NCBI RefSeq assembly: GCF_018390575.1
Contig: NZ_JAHBCJ010000004.1
Span: 292,214-356,213, forward strand
Source of the DNA: Bhargavaea massiliensis
Lineage (GTDB): Bacteria; Bacillota; Bacilli; Bacillales_A; Planococcaceae
Reading direction: 5' to 3'
DNA length: 64,000 bases
Shown: piece by piece, positions 54,948-63,188 of the stretch
Numbering within the stretch: position 1 is the first letter of the stretch
Layout of the letters: every line of letters starts with the position of its first letter
Position numbers and translations under genes: made by a program
Notes under the pieces: generated by a model
What the model was told of the DNA's origin: nothing
Databases searched by the model: none
What the model saw: the letters and a program-made list of their open reading frames with translations, nothing else

Positions 54948-55754
54948 ATGGAATCAAGACAATGGCTGGAACAGGAACTGGAACAGATCCGCAAATGGGA
55001 GAAATCCCAGGGGAAAAAGAAAATCTGGGACCGGATCGGCAGGATTCCCTTCGCGCTGCTGGACAAGGTGACCCCGGACTTTATCCAGGACAAGGTCGGA
55101 AAGGCGCTGGACGAACTCGGCAAATTTGTCCAGACGGGCGGAGGATACCTGAGCTCGGAAAAATCGGTCGCCAACTATTTCAGCAACCAGCAGGTCCGCA
55201 CGATTGCCGATGCGGCGCGGATGCCGGTCTCCGCGATGGATGAAGCCGCGGACCGTGTCGCCGGCAACAGGACGAAGATGGCGACCGTGCAGGGGGCATC
55301 GACAGGCTTTGGCGGCATCTTCACCCTGTCGCTGGATATTCCCGTCCTGCTCGGCCTTCAGCTAAAGACCCTCCAGGACATCGCCATGTGCTACGGTTAC
55401 GACCCCGAGGATCCCAAGGAGCGGCTGTTCATCGTCAAGGTGATGCAGTTTGTCACTTCAGACAGCCATGGCAGGGAGGCCACCCTGAAACAACTGGACC
55501 ATCTGGACGGAGGCAGCGAGGAAACCCGCCGGGAAATCGTTTCGGAGCTGAAGGGCTGGCGTGAAGTCGTCCTTTCTTTCCGGGACCGCTGGGGGATGAA
55601 AAAAATGTTCCAGCTGATTCCGGTGGCAGGGCTCGTGTTCGGCGCCATCACCAACCGGAACACGATTTCCGAACTCGCTGAAGCCGGTGCCATCCTTTAC
55701 CGGAAACGCCGCATCCGGGAGCGGCTGGCTTCACTGGAACCGCACAGAGTGTGA
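54948..55754 (+). CDS. EcsC family protein
   Basis: A 268-residue, mostly helical protein related to EcsC. QGASTGFGGIFTLSLDIPVLLG is the conserved hydrophobic glycine-rich segment, and FQLIPVAGLVFGAITNRNTI matches the C-terminal motif. In Bacillus EcsC accompanies an ABC transporter, but no EcsAB is here. Function unknown. GGAGG 6 bases before ATG. Confidence 0.85.
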   Translation: MESRQWLEQELEQIRKWEKSQGKKKIWDRIGRIPFALLDKVTPDFIQDKVGKALDELGKFVQTGGGYLSSEKSVANYFSNQQVRTIADAARMPVSAMDEAADRVAGNRTKMATVQGASTGFGGIFTLSLDIPVLLGLQLKTLQDIAMCYGYDPEDPKERLFIVKVMQFVTSDSHGREATLKQLDHLDGGSEETRREIVSELKGWREVVLSFRDRWGMKKMFQLIPVAGLVFGAITNRNTISELAEAGAILYRKRRIRERLASLEPHRV

Positions 55755-55758
55755 CCCG

Positions 55759-55852
55759 TTTACACATTTGGACGGCGACTTTACACGTTCGCCCATTGAG
55801 TTTACACGTTCACTCGCCGGGTTAATATGTTCCCCCGCCGAGATTACACATT
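55759..55852. repeat. Five degenerate 21-bp tandem repeats
   Basis: Core TTTACACGTT recurs at 55759, 55780, 55801, 55822 and 55843, that is every 21 bp exactly. Cores read TTTACACATT, TTTACACGTT, TTTACACGTT, TTAATATGTT and ATTACACATT; the 11-bp spacers are GC-rich (for instance CGCCCATTGAG, CACTCGCCGGG). The array lies between the convergent ecsC and thioredoxin genes. It is not a CRISPR array because the unit has no 25-40 bp unique spacer. Confidence 0.75.
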
Positions 55853-55871
55853 ATCAACCCCAATGAACGAC

Positions 55872-55901
55872 AAAACGCCTGCCGGGCCGGCAGGCGTTTT
55901 T
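55872..55901. terminator. Terminator between ecsC and thioredoxin genes
   Basis: AAAACGCCTGCC and GGCAGGCGTTTT arms around a short G/C loop, flanked by A and T tracts, so it can act in both directions. Confidence 0.9.
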
Positions 55902-55909
55902 CAATCGGT

Positions 55910-56227
55910 TCAGGAGGCAAGGCCATCCAGGAAAGACTCGATCTCTTCTTTTGTCTTGCGGTCCTTGCTGACAAAGCGGCCGGTCTCTTCGCCTTCGCTG
56001 TAGGCGATAAAGCTCGGGATTCCGTAGATGTCCAGTTCCCCGCACAGATCGATGAATTCGTCCCGGTTCACAGAAACAAAGGTATACTCCGGATAGTCCG
56101 CTTCGATCATCGGCATGAACGGATCCACAAAGCGGCAGTCCGGGCACCAGCCCGCAGTGAACATGAACACTACACGTTCTTCCTGTTTCAGTTCGTTAAA
56201 CTGTTCAACTGATTTCAACTCTTCCAT
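55910..56227 (-). CDS. Thioredoxin-family protein (YtpP-like)
   Basis: A 105-residue thioredoxin fold protein. Active site FTAGWCPDCRF at residues 23-33 has CPDC instead of the CGPC of thioredoxin. The cis-Pro loop is YGIPSFIAY. Its role is probably redox repair with an unknown partner. GGGGGAATTAGA precedes ATG. Confidence 0.88.
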   Translation of the reverse strand: MEELKSVEQFNELKQEERVVFMFTAGWCPDCRFVDPFMPMIEADYPEYTFVSVNRDEFIDLCGELDIYGIPSFIAYSEGEETGRFVSKDRKTKEEIESFLDGLAS

Positions 56228-56245
56228 TCTAATTCCCCCTTTTGC

Positions 56246-57715
56246 TTACTCGGCGACTGTGACGTCGGACACCTGGAAGAAGCCGTTTTCGTCGATGATG
56301 ACTGTATATTCACGGTTTACTTGTGTCTCTTCCACCGTACCGTCGGCTGCGGTCGTCTGTTCTGTTTCGGTCGAATAAACGATTGCATGGTCTTCCTTAA
56401 TTTCAACAGATGTGACGTCCTGACCGGTCAGCTTGTACCTGATGCCGCTGCCGGCCAGCTCATTCGCCTCTTGAGTCAGTTTATCATAGGCAGGACTTCC
56501 CGGCAGGACAAGGTCCGCAACCCAGAAGAAGTCACCCGCATCTTTCATGAGTGAATGGAAGTGACCAAAGCTGAGTGCGAAGTTTTCAAGAGCGATTTCG
56601 TTTAACGTATCGCCTTCCCAACCACCCTCAAACTCGTCATCTTCCGGCGAAGCGGCCCCGCCCTCAAACTCATCGTACGTACCGAAAACGCCGACGACCT
56701 GATCCGGAGACATCGGGCTCGCCGCCCACTGGTCTAGCAGGCCTGTCATGCTGTAGAGAGGGATGGCGAAGCCTACGAGGCTGTTGTCCTGCATCACAAG
56801 GGAGTTGATGCCGACGACCTTGCCCGTCTTCGCATCAATCAGCGGGCCTCCGCTGTTCCCCCGTTCAATCCGCGCATTGATCTGATAAATATTTTCATAG
56901 ATAAAGCCCAGCTCAAGATTCTGGTCATGGGCGGTCAGCTTGCCTGTCGTGACCGTATTCGAGAGGCCGTGCGGACTGCCGATCGCGATGACTTCCGTGC
57001 CGATCGGCGTCACGCCGTTTTCCAGCTTGAAAGGTTCGATATTGGCAAAGTCATCGACCTTGACCAATGCCACATCCGAGCGGTCCGAGATGCCGATCAC
57101 CCGGCCCGCGGCTTCCTTGCCGTCACTGTTCCGGACCGTGACATCCGTAAATCCGCTCACCACATGAGCGTTGGTGGCAATGAGCCCGCCCTTCTTGTAA
57201 AGAAAACCGGAGCCGATGTTATCATCGGTCAGGATTGTGAACACCTTCGGCAACGATTCTTTAATGATCTGCTGGACATCCCGCTCCTGTCCGGCAATCT
57301 TCTCCGGGAGAATGATGGCTTCCTGGGCAACAGCATTGTCTTCCTTGATCGCGCGTTCTACGGTTCCCTCGCTGACAACCGGCTCCTCGGGTTCCTCTTC
57401 GGCGGCATCCTGCTCAGCTGCCTCCTCCTCTTCCGCAGCTTCTTCAGGCTGTTCCTCTTCTTCTGTCCGGTCGGGTTCATCCGTCTCCGGCAAAGTCTCG
57501 ACCTCCGGGGCGACCGGCTCCTCGGCCGCTTCTTCATCTCCCAAGAATTGGAGTGTCGCGAATGCCCCCCCTGTCAGGATGAACAATGCCGCAACTGTAC
57601 CGGCAATGATGCCTTTTCTTTTCTTTTTCCGGTTGCCGCGTGTCATCCGATTACCGCATTCCGGGCAAGTCCCTTCAAATTGATCTGATTTATGTCCGCA
57701 ATTTGGGCATTTCAT
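56246..57715 (-). CDS. Membrane-anchored trypsin-like (S1C) protease with N-terminal zinc ribbon
   Basis: A 489-residue protein. Residues 3-21 form a zinc ribbon CPNCGH...CPECGN (cytoplasmic), a membrane helix follows at about 34-56, then an acidic low-complexity stalk (about 60-110). The protease domain (about 150-340) has catalytic His in TNAHVVSG, Asp in SDVALVKV and Ser in GNSGGPLID. No PDZ domain; the C-terminal 100 residues resemble the NTF2-like domain of TcaA. Zinc-ribbon plus TM plus extracellular domain is the layout of TcaA-type sensors. Substrate unknown. Confidence 0.87.
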   Translation of the reverse strand: MKCPNCGHKSDQFEGTCPECGNRMTRGNRKKKRKGIIAGTVAALFILTGGAFATLQFLGDEEAAEEPVAPEVETLPETDEPDRTEEEEQPEEAAEEEEAAEQDAAEEEPEEPVVSEGTVERAIKEDNAVAQEAIILPEKIAGQERDVQQIIKESLPKVFTILTDDNIGSGFLYKKGGLIATNAHVVSGFTDVTVRNSDGKEAAGRVIGISDRSDVALVKVDDFANIEPFKLENGVTPIGTEVIAIGSPHGLSNTVTTGKLTAHDQNLELGFIYENIYQINARIERGNSGGPLIDAKTGKVVGINSLVMQDNSLVGFAIPLYSMTGLLDQWAASPMSPDQVVGVFGTYDEFEGGAASPEDDEFEGGWEGDTLNEIALENFALSFGHFHSLMKDAGDFFWVADLVLPGSPAYDKLTQEANELAGSGIRYKLTGQDVTSVEIKEDHAIVYSTETEQTTAADGTVEETQVNREYTVIIDENGFFQVSDVTVAE

Positions 57716-57900
57716 TATTTGTTCACTCCGTCCGCTGATGGATATGTAAATTTTAGTAGTTGATTACCGCAAAATACGACAATTAATCCTCATTCTATCA
57801 TGGATATGGGAGGGCAAGCACGGGAAAATAGATGGATTTTGAATTCTCGCCCCCGCTTCCGCTGTCGGGTATACTGGGAACTGACAAAGGGGTGTTGACC

Positions 57901-58680
57901 ATGTGTCTCGTATTGTTTAATCACGGCGATCATCCGGTCTATCCGCTGATCGTGGCTGCCAACCGGGATGAGTTTTATGACCGGCCGGCTGCACCCGCCC
58001 ATATATGGGAACAGCCCGCCGGCCTTGTTGCCGGCAAGGATCTGACCGGGGGCGGGACCTGGCTCGGGCTCACTCACTCGGGGCGATTTGCTGCCCTCAC
58101 CAATGTCCGGAGGCCGGATCTGCCACCTCCTCCTGGCGCGCGGACCAGAGGCGGCATCGTCACGGACCTGCTGGATGATTCGGTGCCGATGGAAAAGACG
58201 TTGGAACGCCTTTCCGAACGGGGAAAACAGTACGACCTTTACAATGTTATCGCCGGGACGCCTGGTCGTCTAATGTATGAGACGAATCAGTCAACGGGAG
58301 GTTTCAGAGAGATTCCGCCCGGCACGCATGGCCTCAGCAATGCCATGCTGAATACGCCGTGGCCGAAGGTCGAACACGGGGTTGAGCGTTTATCGCGGAT
58401 TGCCGATGATGTCTGTCCGATCGACCCGGATGCTCTCTTTGAAATCTTGAGCATGGCGGAACCGTTCCCTGATCCCCGTCTTCCGGACACAGGCGTCGGT
58501 CCCGACCTGGAGCGCTCGCTTTCCCCGCTCTTCATCCGCATGAGCGGCTACGGCACCCGGTGCCAAACCGTCATCCTCGTCGACCGCGACGGACGCGCGA
58601 CATTTATCGAACGCAGCTTTGTGGGCGGGAAATTCACGAGCGAAGAGCGCTTTACCTTCCAGATTCGTCCCCGGAAATAA
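57901..58680 (+). CDS. NRDE family (TANGO2-like) protein
   Basis: A 259-residue Ntn-like protein with MCLVLF at the N-terminus (Cys2 would be the nucleophile after Met removal) and the name-giving AANRDEFYDRP at about residues 18-28. GGGTWLGLTHSGRFAALTN is the second family block. Function unknown in bacteria. The ATG at 57901 is chosen because family members begin MCL and AAGGGGTG lies 6 bases upstream; a 23-codon upstream extension is not conserved. Confidence 0.9.
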   Translation: MCLVLFNHGDHPVYPLIVAANRDEFYDRPAAPAHIWEQPAGLVAGKDLTGGGTWLGLTHSGRFAALTNVRRPDLPPPPGARTRGGIVTDLLDDSVPMEKTLERLSERGKQYDLYNVIAGTPGRLMYETNQSTGGFREIPPGTHGLSNAMLNTPWPKVEHGVERLSRIADDVCPIDPDALFEILSMAEPFPDPRLPDTGVGPDLERSLSPLFIRMSGYGTRCQTVILVDRDGRATFIERSFVGGKFTSEERFTFQIRPRK

Positions 58681-58689
58681 CCGAGGCAT

Positions 58690-58731
58690 AAGAAAACCGG
58701 CAGGCCCTGAGCGGAGGCTGCCGGTTTTCTT
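58690..58731. terminator. Bidirectional terminator after NRDE gene
   Basis: A 14-bp perfect stem AAGAAAACCGGCAG/CTGCCGGTTTTCTT around 14 bases. It overlaps the stop codon of the small minus-strand gene. Confidence 0.9.
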
Positions 58732-58852
58732 ACATCACGGCTTCGAGAAGGACGACAATTACGATGCCCGCAAGAGCAACCCAGAACGATGCCCATAGCG
58801 GTTTTTCCGTATCGTACGGATACGGACGGCTGTCCGGATAGTGCTTGGCCAA
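58730..58852 (-). CDS. 40-residue single-helix membrane protein
   Basis: The peptide begins MAKHYPDSRPYPYDTEKPLW and continues as one hydrophobic helix ASFWVALAGIVIVVLLEAVM. TTG start with AGGGGGG 7 bases upstream. An in-frame ATG at 58891 with AGGGA nearby would give 53 residues (MQTIMTIRQGGF at the front). The Tyr/Pro-rich head and one-helix tail look conserved in style, and a good terminator follows the stop. No family name known to me. Confidence 0.62.
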   Translation of the reverse strand: MAKHYPDSRPYPYDTEKPLWASFWVALAGIVIVVLLEAVM

Positions 58853-58946
58853 TGCAAATCCCCCCTGTCTGATCGTCATGATCGTTTGCATGTAGGATTC
58901 CCTGAATGAATCTTGCCAAAACAGCCTCTTCCAAAGGTTTCTTCAT

Positions 58947-59711
58947 TTACTGCGCCGTGTAGCCGCCGTCCAGTACAACCGCCTGGCCGGTCATTCCTTT
59001 GGCATCGTCGCTTGCGATGTATTTGGCAAGCGAGACGATTTCTCCGATTTCAATCAGGCGTTTTTGCGGGATGAGAGGATAAAGCACTTCTCCCAGGACT
59101 TCCTCAACCGAAACACCCCTTGTCTTGGCAAGGTCGCCCATCTGGTTTCTGACCAATTCTGTATCGATGTAGCCCGGGCAGATGGCATTGACGGTAATCC
59201 CGTCCTGTGCGGTTTCTAGCGCAGCGACCTTTGTCAGGCCGATGACGCCGTGCTTGGCTGAATTATAGGCCGCCTTTCCGGCAAATCCGATCAGGCCGTT
59301 GATGGATGCCATATTAATGATGCGGCCCCATCCCTGCTTTTTCATATGAGGCAGCACATGCTTGGTCGCCATGAACGGTCCGACCAGCATGATGTCAATG
59401 AGCTGGCGGTATTTGTCCGTCGGGAACTCTTCAAGATCGGCAACATGCTGCATGCCGGCGTTGTTGATCAGAATATCGATATTGCCGAACCGTTTCACCG
59501 TAAAGTTGATTGCCCGGATAACATCGTCTTCATTTGTGACATCACAAACTATGCCCTCGGTGTGTTCCCCGAGCGTTGACGCAGCCTGTTTGACGCCTTC
59601 TTCATTCATATCAGAAAGGACGACTTTCGCCCCCGCTTCAGAGAATCCCTTTGCAATCTCATATCCGATTCCCCTAGCTGCCCCTGTGATCAGCACTACC
59701 TTTCCTTCCAT
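58947..59711 (-). CDS. 3-hydroxybutyrate dehydrogenase (SDR family)
   Basis: NAD-dependent short-chain dehydrogenase of 254 residues that interconverts 3-hydroxybutyrate and acetoacetate. Cofactor motif TGAARGIGYEIA at about 9-20, NNAG, catalytic Ser in NMASINGLIG, YNSAK for Tyr/Lys, and the 3-HB-specific segment AICPGYIDTELVRNQ are seen. ATG at 59711 is set by GGGGGAGAACGGC; six codons earlier there is another ATG. Confidence 0.88.
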   Translation of the reverse strand: MEGKVVLITGAARGIGYEIAKGFSEAGAKVVLSDMNEEGVKQAASTLGEHTEGIVCDVTNEDDVIRAINFTVKRFGNIDILINNAGMQHVADLEEFPTDKYRQLIDIMLVGPFMATKHVLPHMKKQGWGRIINMASINGLIGFAGKAAYNSAKHGVIGLTKVAALETAQDGITVNAICPGYIDTELVRNQMGDLAKTRGVSVEEVLGEVLYPLIPQKRLIEIGEIVSLAKYIASDDAKGMTGQAVVLDGGYTAQ

Positions 59712-59725
59712 GCCGTTCTCCCCCA

Positions 59726-60364
59726 TCAAGAATTTTTGACCGACCTGATAAACTCATCAAACCGAGTCCGGTCATCCAGCCGCCTGTTGCAGGCCATGCT
59801 GTCTGTGCAAATATAATTGCCACGTTTCGTGTACGTCTCGCCTCCGGCATGCCGGGTCTCAGTCAGGAAAAGACCGGTCTCATCGATTCCGTTGCAAATC
59901 GAACAGACCCCTTTTTTGCCGGATGGGCGGAACTGTCCATAAAAGCCGGTGAATCCGCCGCCTTTCTCAAACACGATATATTTCCGGTTCGTGCCCGGGT
60001 CATTCCAGCCCAGGTAAGTCAGTTCTTTACGGACCGCTTCTGCAAACTTCGGCATGCGCAAATTTTTCACTTTCGGGAACATCTTCTTTAACTCCATATC
60101 TGTCACTTCTGCCATCGGCCTGACGAACGGCTGGATCCGTTCCCTGAATCGGTCAAAGTCTTCTCGCTCCCTGATGTTTCCGATCATTCGGATCACCTGA
60201 GCCAATTCGTCTGGCAGATCTGCCGCAGACTGTTCAGCCCGCTCGATCGCCATCTGGCCGACCGCGGCAAGCACATCCTCGTCATTGGCATGCATATGAC
60301 CATTCATCACATTCCGCGCCTGCCGGAGAATAAAATGAAACTCGGTGCTGGTGATGGATTCCTT
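59726..60364 (-). CDS. FusB/FusC-type EF-G-binding zinc-finger protein
   Basis: A 212-residue protein of the FusB family, whose members bind EF-G and release it from ribosomes stalled by fusidic acid. The N-terminal helical bundle leads to the C-terminal treble-clef with CSICNG and, about 40 residues on, CTDSMACNRR. The order GGGFTGFYGQF matches family members. Chromosomal homologs in Bacillales often do not confer resistance by themselves. TTG start at 60364 has GGAGG 9 bases upstream and gives the family length of about 213. Confidence 0.9.
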   Translation of the reverse strand, partial: KESITSTEFHFILRQARNVMNGHMHANDEDVLAAVGQMAIERAEQSAADLPDELAQVIRMIGNIREREDFDRFRERIQPFVRPMAEVTDMELKKMFPKVKNLRMPKFAEAVRKELTYLGWNDPGTNRKYIVFEKGGGFTGFYGQFRPSGKKGVCSICNGIDETGLFLTETRHAGGETYTKRGNYICTDSMACNRRLDDRTRFDEFIRSVKNS

Positions 60365-60488
60365 CAAGAACAGACACCTCCTATCAATAAAAGTGTACAC
60401 ATTTTGCACCTTTTTGTCCGGTCAGATGGCTGTCAAACCGCTGGATACATTTAAAATTCCAATTATAAATGGGAGCGTGATTGTCGTA

Positions 60489-60580
60489 CGGCTGCAATAT
60501 GGGGCGCTATTTGCACTATGGACTCACCATTTGAAACATGGGATCGCCATTTGCACTATGGGCACGCCTTGCAACACTCC
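60489..60580. repeat. Degenerate 20-bp tandem repeats
   Basis: The unit CGCCATTTGCACTATGGGNN recurs with ATTTGCAC-type cores at 60509, 60529, 60549 and (TTGCAAC) 60569, and a weaker copy one base out of phase near 60490. The array lies in the 269-bp intergenic region between M28 aminopeptidase and fusB-type genes. It resembles the 21-bp array at 55.76 kb in period and in a TTTrCAC core. Confidence 0.65.
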
Positions 60581-60581
60581 T

Positions 60582-60618
60582 AAAAAAACCGTCACCCGGA
60601 GTCCGGAGTGACGGCTTT
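60582..60618 (-). terminator. Terminator of M28 aminopeptidase gene
   Basis: CCGTCAC/GTGACGG with a CCGGAGTCCGGA loop that itself folds, followed on the minus strand by TTTTTTTA. It is 15 bp past the stop. Confidence 0.9.
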
Positions 60619-60633
60619 TGAGGCTGTGCTGGC

Positions 60634-62034
60634 TTAATGGATGGATTGTTCGTAGAATGCTTCTTTTGGAACTGGGGCTTCCTTGCGTTCCTTGTTTTTC
60701 GGGTGCTGGTTATCGAAGCGGGCGCGGTCGTATACGGCTGCAGCCACAATTTCAGCAACATCCAAAAGCTTTTCCTTGCTGATCTTGTCGAGTGTATCCT
60801 GCGGCGTATGGTACCACGGCTCAAGCGGGCTGTGGATAAAGAGAGCTGCCGGGATGCCTGCCTGGTGGAACGGCACATGGTCACTTGAACCGCTTCTTCC
60901 ACGGGTTGTCGGCTCGCCGTTTAGTTTTTCGCTGGCTTTCTGGGTCAGCTCTGTCACAAGGTTGGGCTCCCCGTCCACGGAAGCGACAATCAAGTCGCCC
61001 GCATCGCGGCTGCCGACCATATCCAGGTTAAAGTTTGCGATGATCCGGTCTTTTTCATCCTCAGATAACTCACTAACGTAATGGTGGGAACCAATCAGGC
61101 CAAGTTCTTCCGCGCCAAACGAAGCAAAACGGATCTCTGTATCGGATGGCAGGTTCTTCATAGCGCGGGCAAGTTCCAGTGTCACTGCGGTGCCCGAAGC
61201 GTTGTCATTCGCGCCCGGCGCGCCTGGCACGGAATCCATATGGGATCCGATGACGATAACTTCGCCGGTATCCTTCTTTTTATTGGTTGGGTGCTTGGTG
61301 GCGATTACGTTATGGGAAGTGTGCTCTCCTGTTTCCGCTCCTTCAACGACAATCCGGGCCTCTGCTTCGGAGTTGACTTCCAAAAGCTCCAGAATTGCCT
61401 GTCCCTCCTCCCGTGAAAGCGATACAGCCGGAATGAAGCGGTCGTCGTGGCCGCCCAGCGTACCATTCAGTGCGCCCGTTCCATTATTATAGAGAATAAC
61501 TCCCGCGGCTCCCGCTTCCGAGGCGTTGATGATTTTCTCCGCGAAGCTGAATTCTCCCCGCTGAATAACGGCAATTTTTCCTTCCGCGTCGATGCGTTCA
61601 AAATCTGCCGCCGAGCCGATTCCTGCATCAACGAGATTGGCCGTCACATCGCCGGAAACCCCGTAAGTGAAGTTGCCGGGGCTTAACTCGCGTTCAAAGC
61701 CCTGGACAGTAAGGTCAATACGGGTAGGTTCTGTATAGCCGGTGTACTTGAACGGCTGTACTTCAACGTCATAGCCGTACGACTCAAACTCGCCTTTCAG
61801 ATACTCAACAGCCCGATTTTCAACTTTTGTTCCCGCCACGCGCGGCTCTTCGGAAAGAATAGCGATGTGGTTGTAGATCCGGTCCACATCGATTTTCCGG
61901 ATCGCTTTTTGGTCGAACTGGTCAAGCGCTGCCTGGTACCCTGCCTCGACCGGCTTGGCAACGACTGCTGTGGGCATTGCGGCGCCTGCTGCAAGCATTG
62001 CCGCAAGTGAAAATGCAATGGTCTTCTTTTTCAT
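60634..62034 (-). CDS. Secreted M28 family zinc aminopeptidase (YwaD-like)
   Basis: Exported metallopeptidase of 466 residues. Signal peptide of about 26 residues (MKKKTIAFSLAAMLAAGAAM, cleavage near VVA-K). A PA domain occupies about 130-235. The M28 metal ligands are in IGSHMDSVPGAPGANDNASG, the catalytic Glu in FGAEELGLIGS, the Asp in NFNLDMVGS, and the final His in WYHTPQDTL. Cleaves N-terminal residues of extracellular peptides. Single gene. Confidence 0.94.
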   Translation of the reverse strand: MKKKTIAFSLAAMLAAGAAMPTAVVAKPVEAGYQAALDQFDQKAIRKIDVDRIYNHIAILSEEPRVAGTKVENRAVEYLKGEFESYGYDVEVQPFKYTGYTEPTRIDLTVQGFERELSPGNFTYGVSGDVTANLVDAGIGSAADFERIDAEGKIAVIQRGEFSFAEKIINASEAGAAGVILYNNGTGALNGTLGGHDDRFIPAVSLSREEGQAILELLEVNSEAEARIVVEGAETGEHTSHNVIATKHPTNKKKDTGEVIVIGSHMDSVPGAPGANDNASGTAVTLELARAMKNLPSDTEIRFASFGAEELGLIGSHHYVSELSEDEKDRIIANFNLDMVGSRDAGDLIVASVDGEPNLVTELTQKASEKLNGEPTTRGRSGSSDHVPFHQAGIPAALFIHSPLEPWYHTPQDTLDKISKEKLLDVAEIVAAAVYDRARFDNQHPKNKERKEAPVPKEAFYEQSIH

Positions 62035-62217
62035 CCAACTGCCTCCTCCGATTCATAATTCAGACAGTTTTATCATAACAAGCTCACCTCCTCCTGAAAT
62101 CAGAACAAAGTGGCAGTTCATTCGACCCGGTTTCCAACTGTGTTTTCACTGTCGAATAAACCAAATGAACCAGCCGGCATGACTTTAAAACCTCGCAAAA
62201 AAATACGGACAGAAGGG

Positions 62218-62246
62218 TTGCGCCCTTTTTCCTCAGGTGCTATAAT
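62218..62246 (+). promoter_or_regulatory. Sigma-A promoter of tRNA-Ser
   Basis: TTGCGC and TATAAT with a 17-bp spacer, the -10 ending 20 bp before the tRNA 5' end. Confidence 0.8.
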
Positions 62247-62266
62247 TTTTCTTGTCATCAAAACAT

Positions 62267-62354
62267 GGAGATGTACCCAAGAGGCTGAAGGGGACTGACT
62301 CGAAATCAGTTAGGGCGTTCACGCGCCGCGGGGGTTCAAATCCTCTCATCTCCG
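62267..62354 (+). tRNA. tRNA-Ser (anticodon CGA)
   Basis: Acceptor stem GGAGATG/CATCTCC with discriminator G, D arm, anticodon stem ACTGA/TCAGT with loop CTCGAAA (anticodon CGA, codon UCG), a long variable arm typical of class II serine tRNAs (GGGCGTTCACGCGCC), and T arm loop GGTTCAAAT. CCA is not encoded. Single tRNA gene with its own promoter and terminator. Confidence 0.97.
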
Positions 62355-62360
62355 CTAGTG

Positions 62361-62397
62361 GCACCGGCTTTCCAAAATGGAAAGCCGGTGCTTTTTT
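62361..62397 (+). terminator. Terminator of tRNA-Ser gene
   Basis: A 13-bp perfect stem GCACCGGCTTTCC/GGAAAGCCGGTGC, AAAAT loop, six T. Confidence 0.95.
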
Positions 62398-62458
62398 GTA
62401 TAGTTTGATTCGGATTCCACACCCTATACTGATCAATATTTTATGGGAGTGGAATGAT

Positions 62459-63160
62459 TTGGACGTCATGAACGAATACCTGGTCACCATTCTGCGCTCG
62501 CTGTTCGCATTTTTCGCCCTTCTCCTCCTCACCCGGATTATGGGCAAAAAGCAGATGAGCCAGCTGACTTATTTTAATTACATTGCAGGCATTACAATCG
62601 GTTCAATTACGGCCGATTTGGCAGTCAAACCCGCCGGAAATGATACCGTCCATGACTTGATCGCCCTGATAGTCTGGGGCGGCGCGGTCATTCTTCTCGG
62701 GATTGCCGGACTGAAGTCAAGGAAAACCCGGCTTTTGATTGACGGAGAACCTTCTATCCTCATCCGCAAAGGTATTGTGCAGGAAGATATACTCTCGCAG
62801 CTCAGGCTGAACATGAATGACCTTAGTATGCTGTTGCGTCGGGAAAAAGCATTTTCCATTTCCAGTGTGGACTATGCCATTCTCGAACCGAACGGCCAGC
62901 TGAGTGTCATGATGAAACCCGGACAACTTCCGGTCACTAAAGAAGATTTACAGATCCCTTCTAAAATCCAAAGGAATCTGCCGACATCCGTCGTGCTTGA
63001 TGGTCAGATGGTCAGCCATGAAATGAACGAGCTTGGCTTATCGTCAGAATGGCTGATCAGTGAACTGAGAAAACAAAACATCACTTCCGTTTCGGATGTG
63101 TTCTATGCAGAATATCTGCCAGACGGGACGTTGGCCGTCCAAAGGAAAAAGGAGCGCTGA
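62459..63160 (+). CDS. DUF421 (YetF/YrbG family) membrane protein
   Basis: A 233-residue protein with three N-terminal helices (about 10-85) carrying LTYFNYIAGITIGSITADLA, the family signature, and a cytoplasmic DUF421 domain (LLIDGEPSILIRKGIVQEDIL, FSISSVDYAILEPNGQLSV). Function unknown; YetF-type proteins are common in Bacillus, several of them sporulation-linked. TTG at 62459 is chosen as GGGAG lies 9 bases upstream; the next ATG (62468) is too far from it. Confidence 0.86.
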   Translation: MDVMNEYLVTILRSLFAFFALLLLTRIMGKKQMSQLTYFNYIAGITIGSITADLAVKPAGNDTVHDLIALIVWGGAVILLGIAGLKSRKTRLLIDGEPSILIRKGIVQEDILSQLRLNMNDLSMLLRREKAFSISSVDYAILEPNGQLSVMMKPGQLPVTKEDLQIPSKIQRNLPTSVVLDGQMVSHEMNELGLSSEWLISELRKQNITSVSDVFYAEYLPDGTLAVQRKKER

Positions 63161-63188
63161 TTGCGCTCCATAGTAGTCATACTTTACC

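Noticed and set aside
55759..55852. CRISPR array
   Set aside because: Period is 21 bp with short cores; there are no 25-40 bp unique spacers and no cas genes in the window.
58548..58946. 132-codon minus-strand frame starting at the SDR stop codon
   Set aside because: Runs through a strong terminator and antisense to the NRDE gene; the small TTG-started frame in another phase has a good ribosome binding site and a plausible membrane helix.
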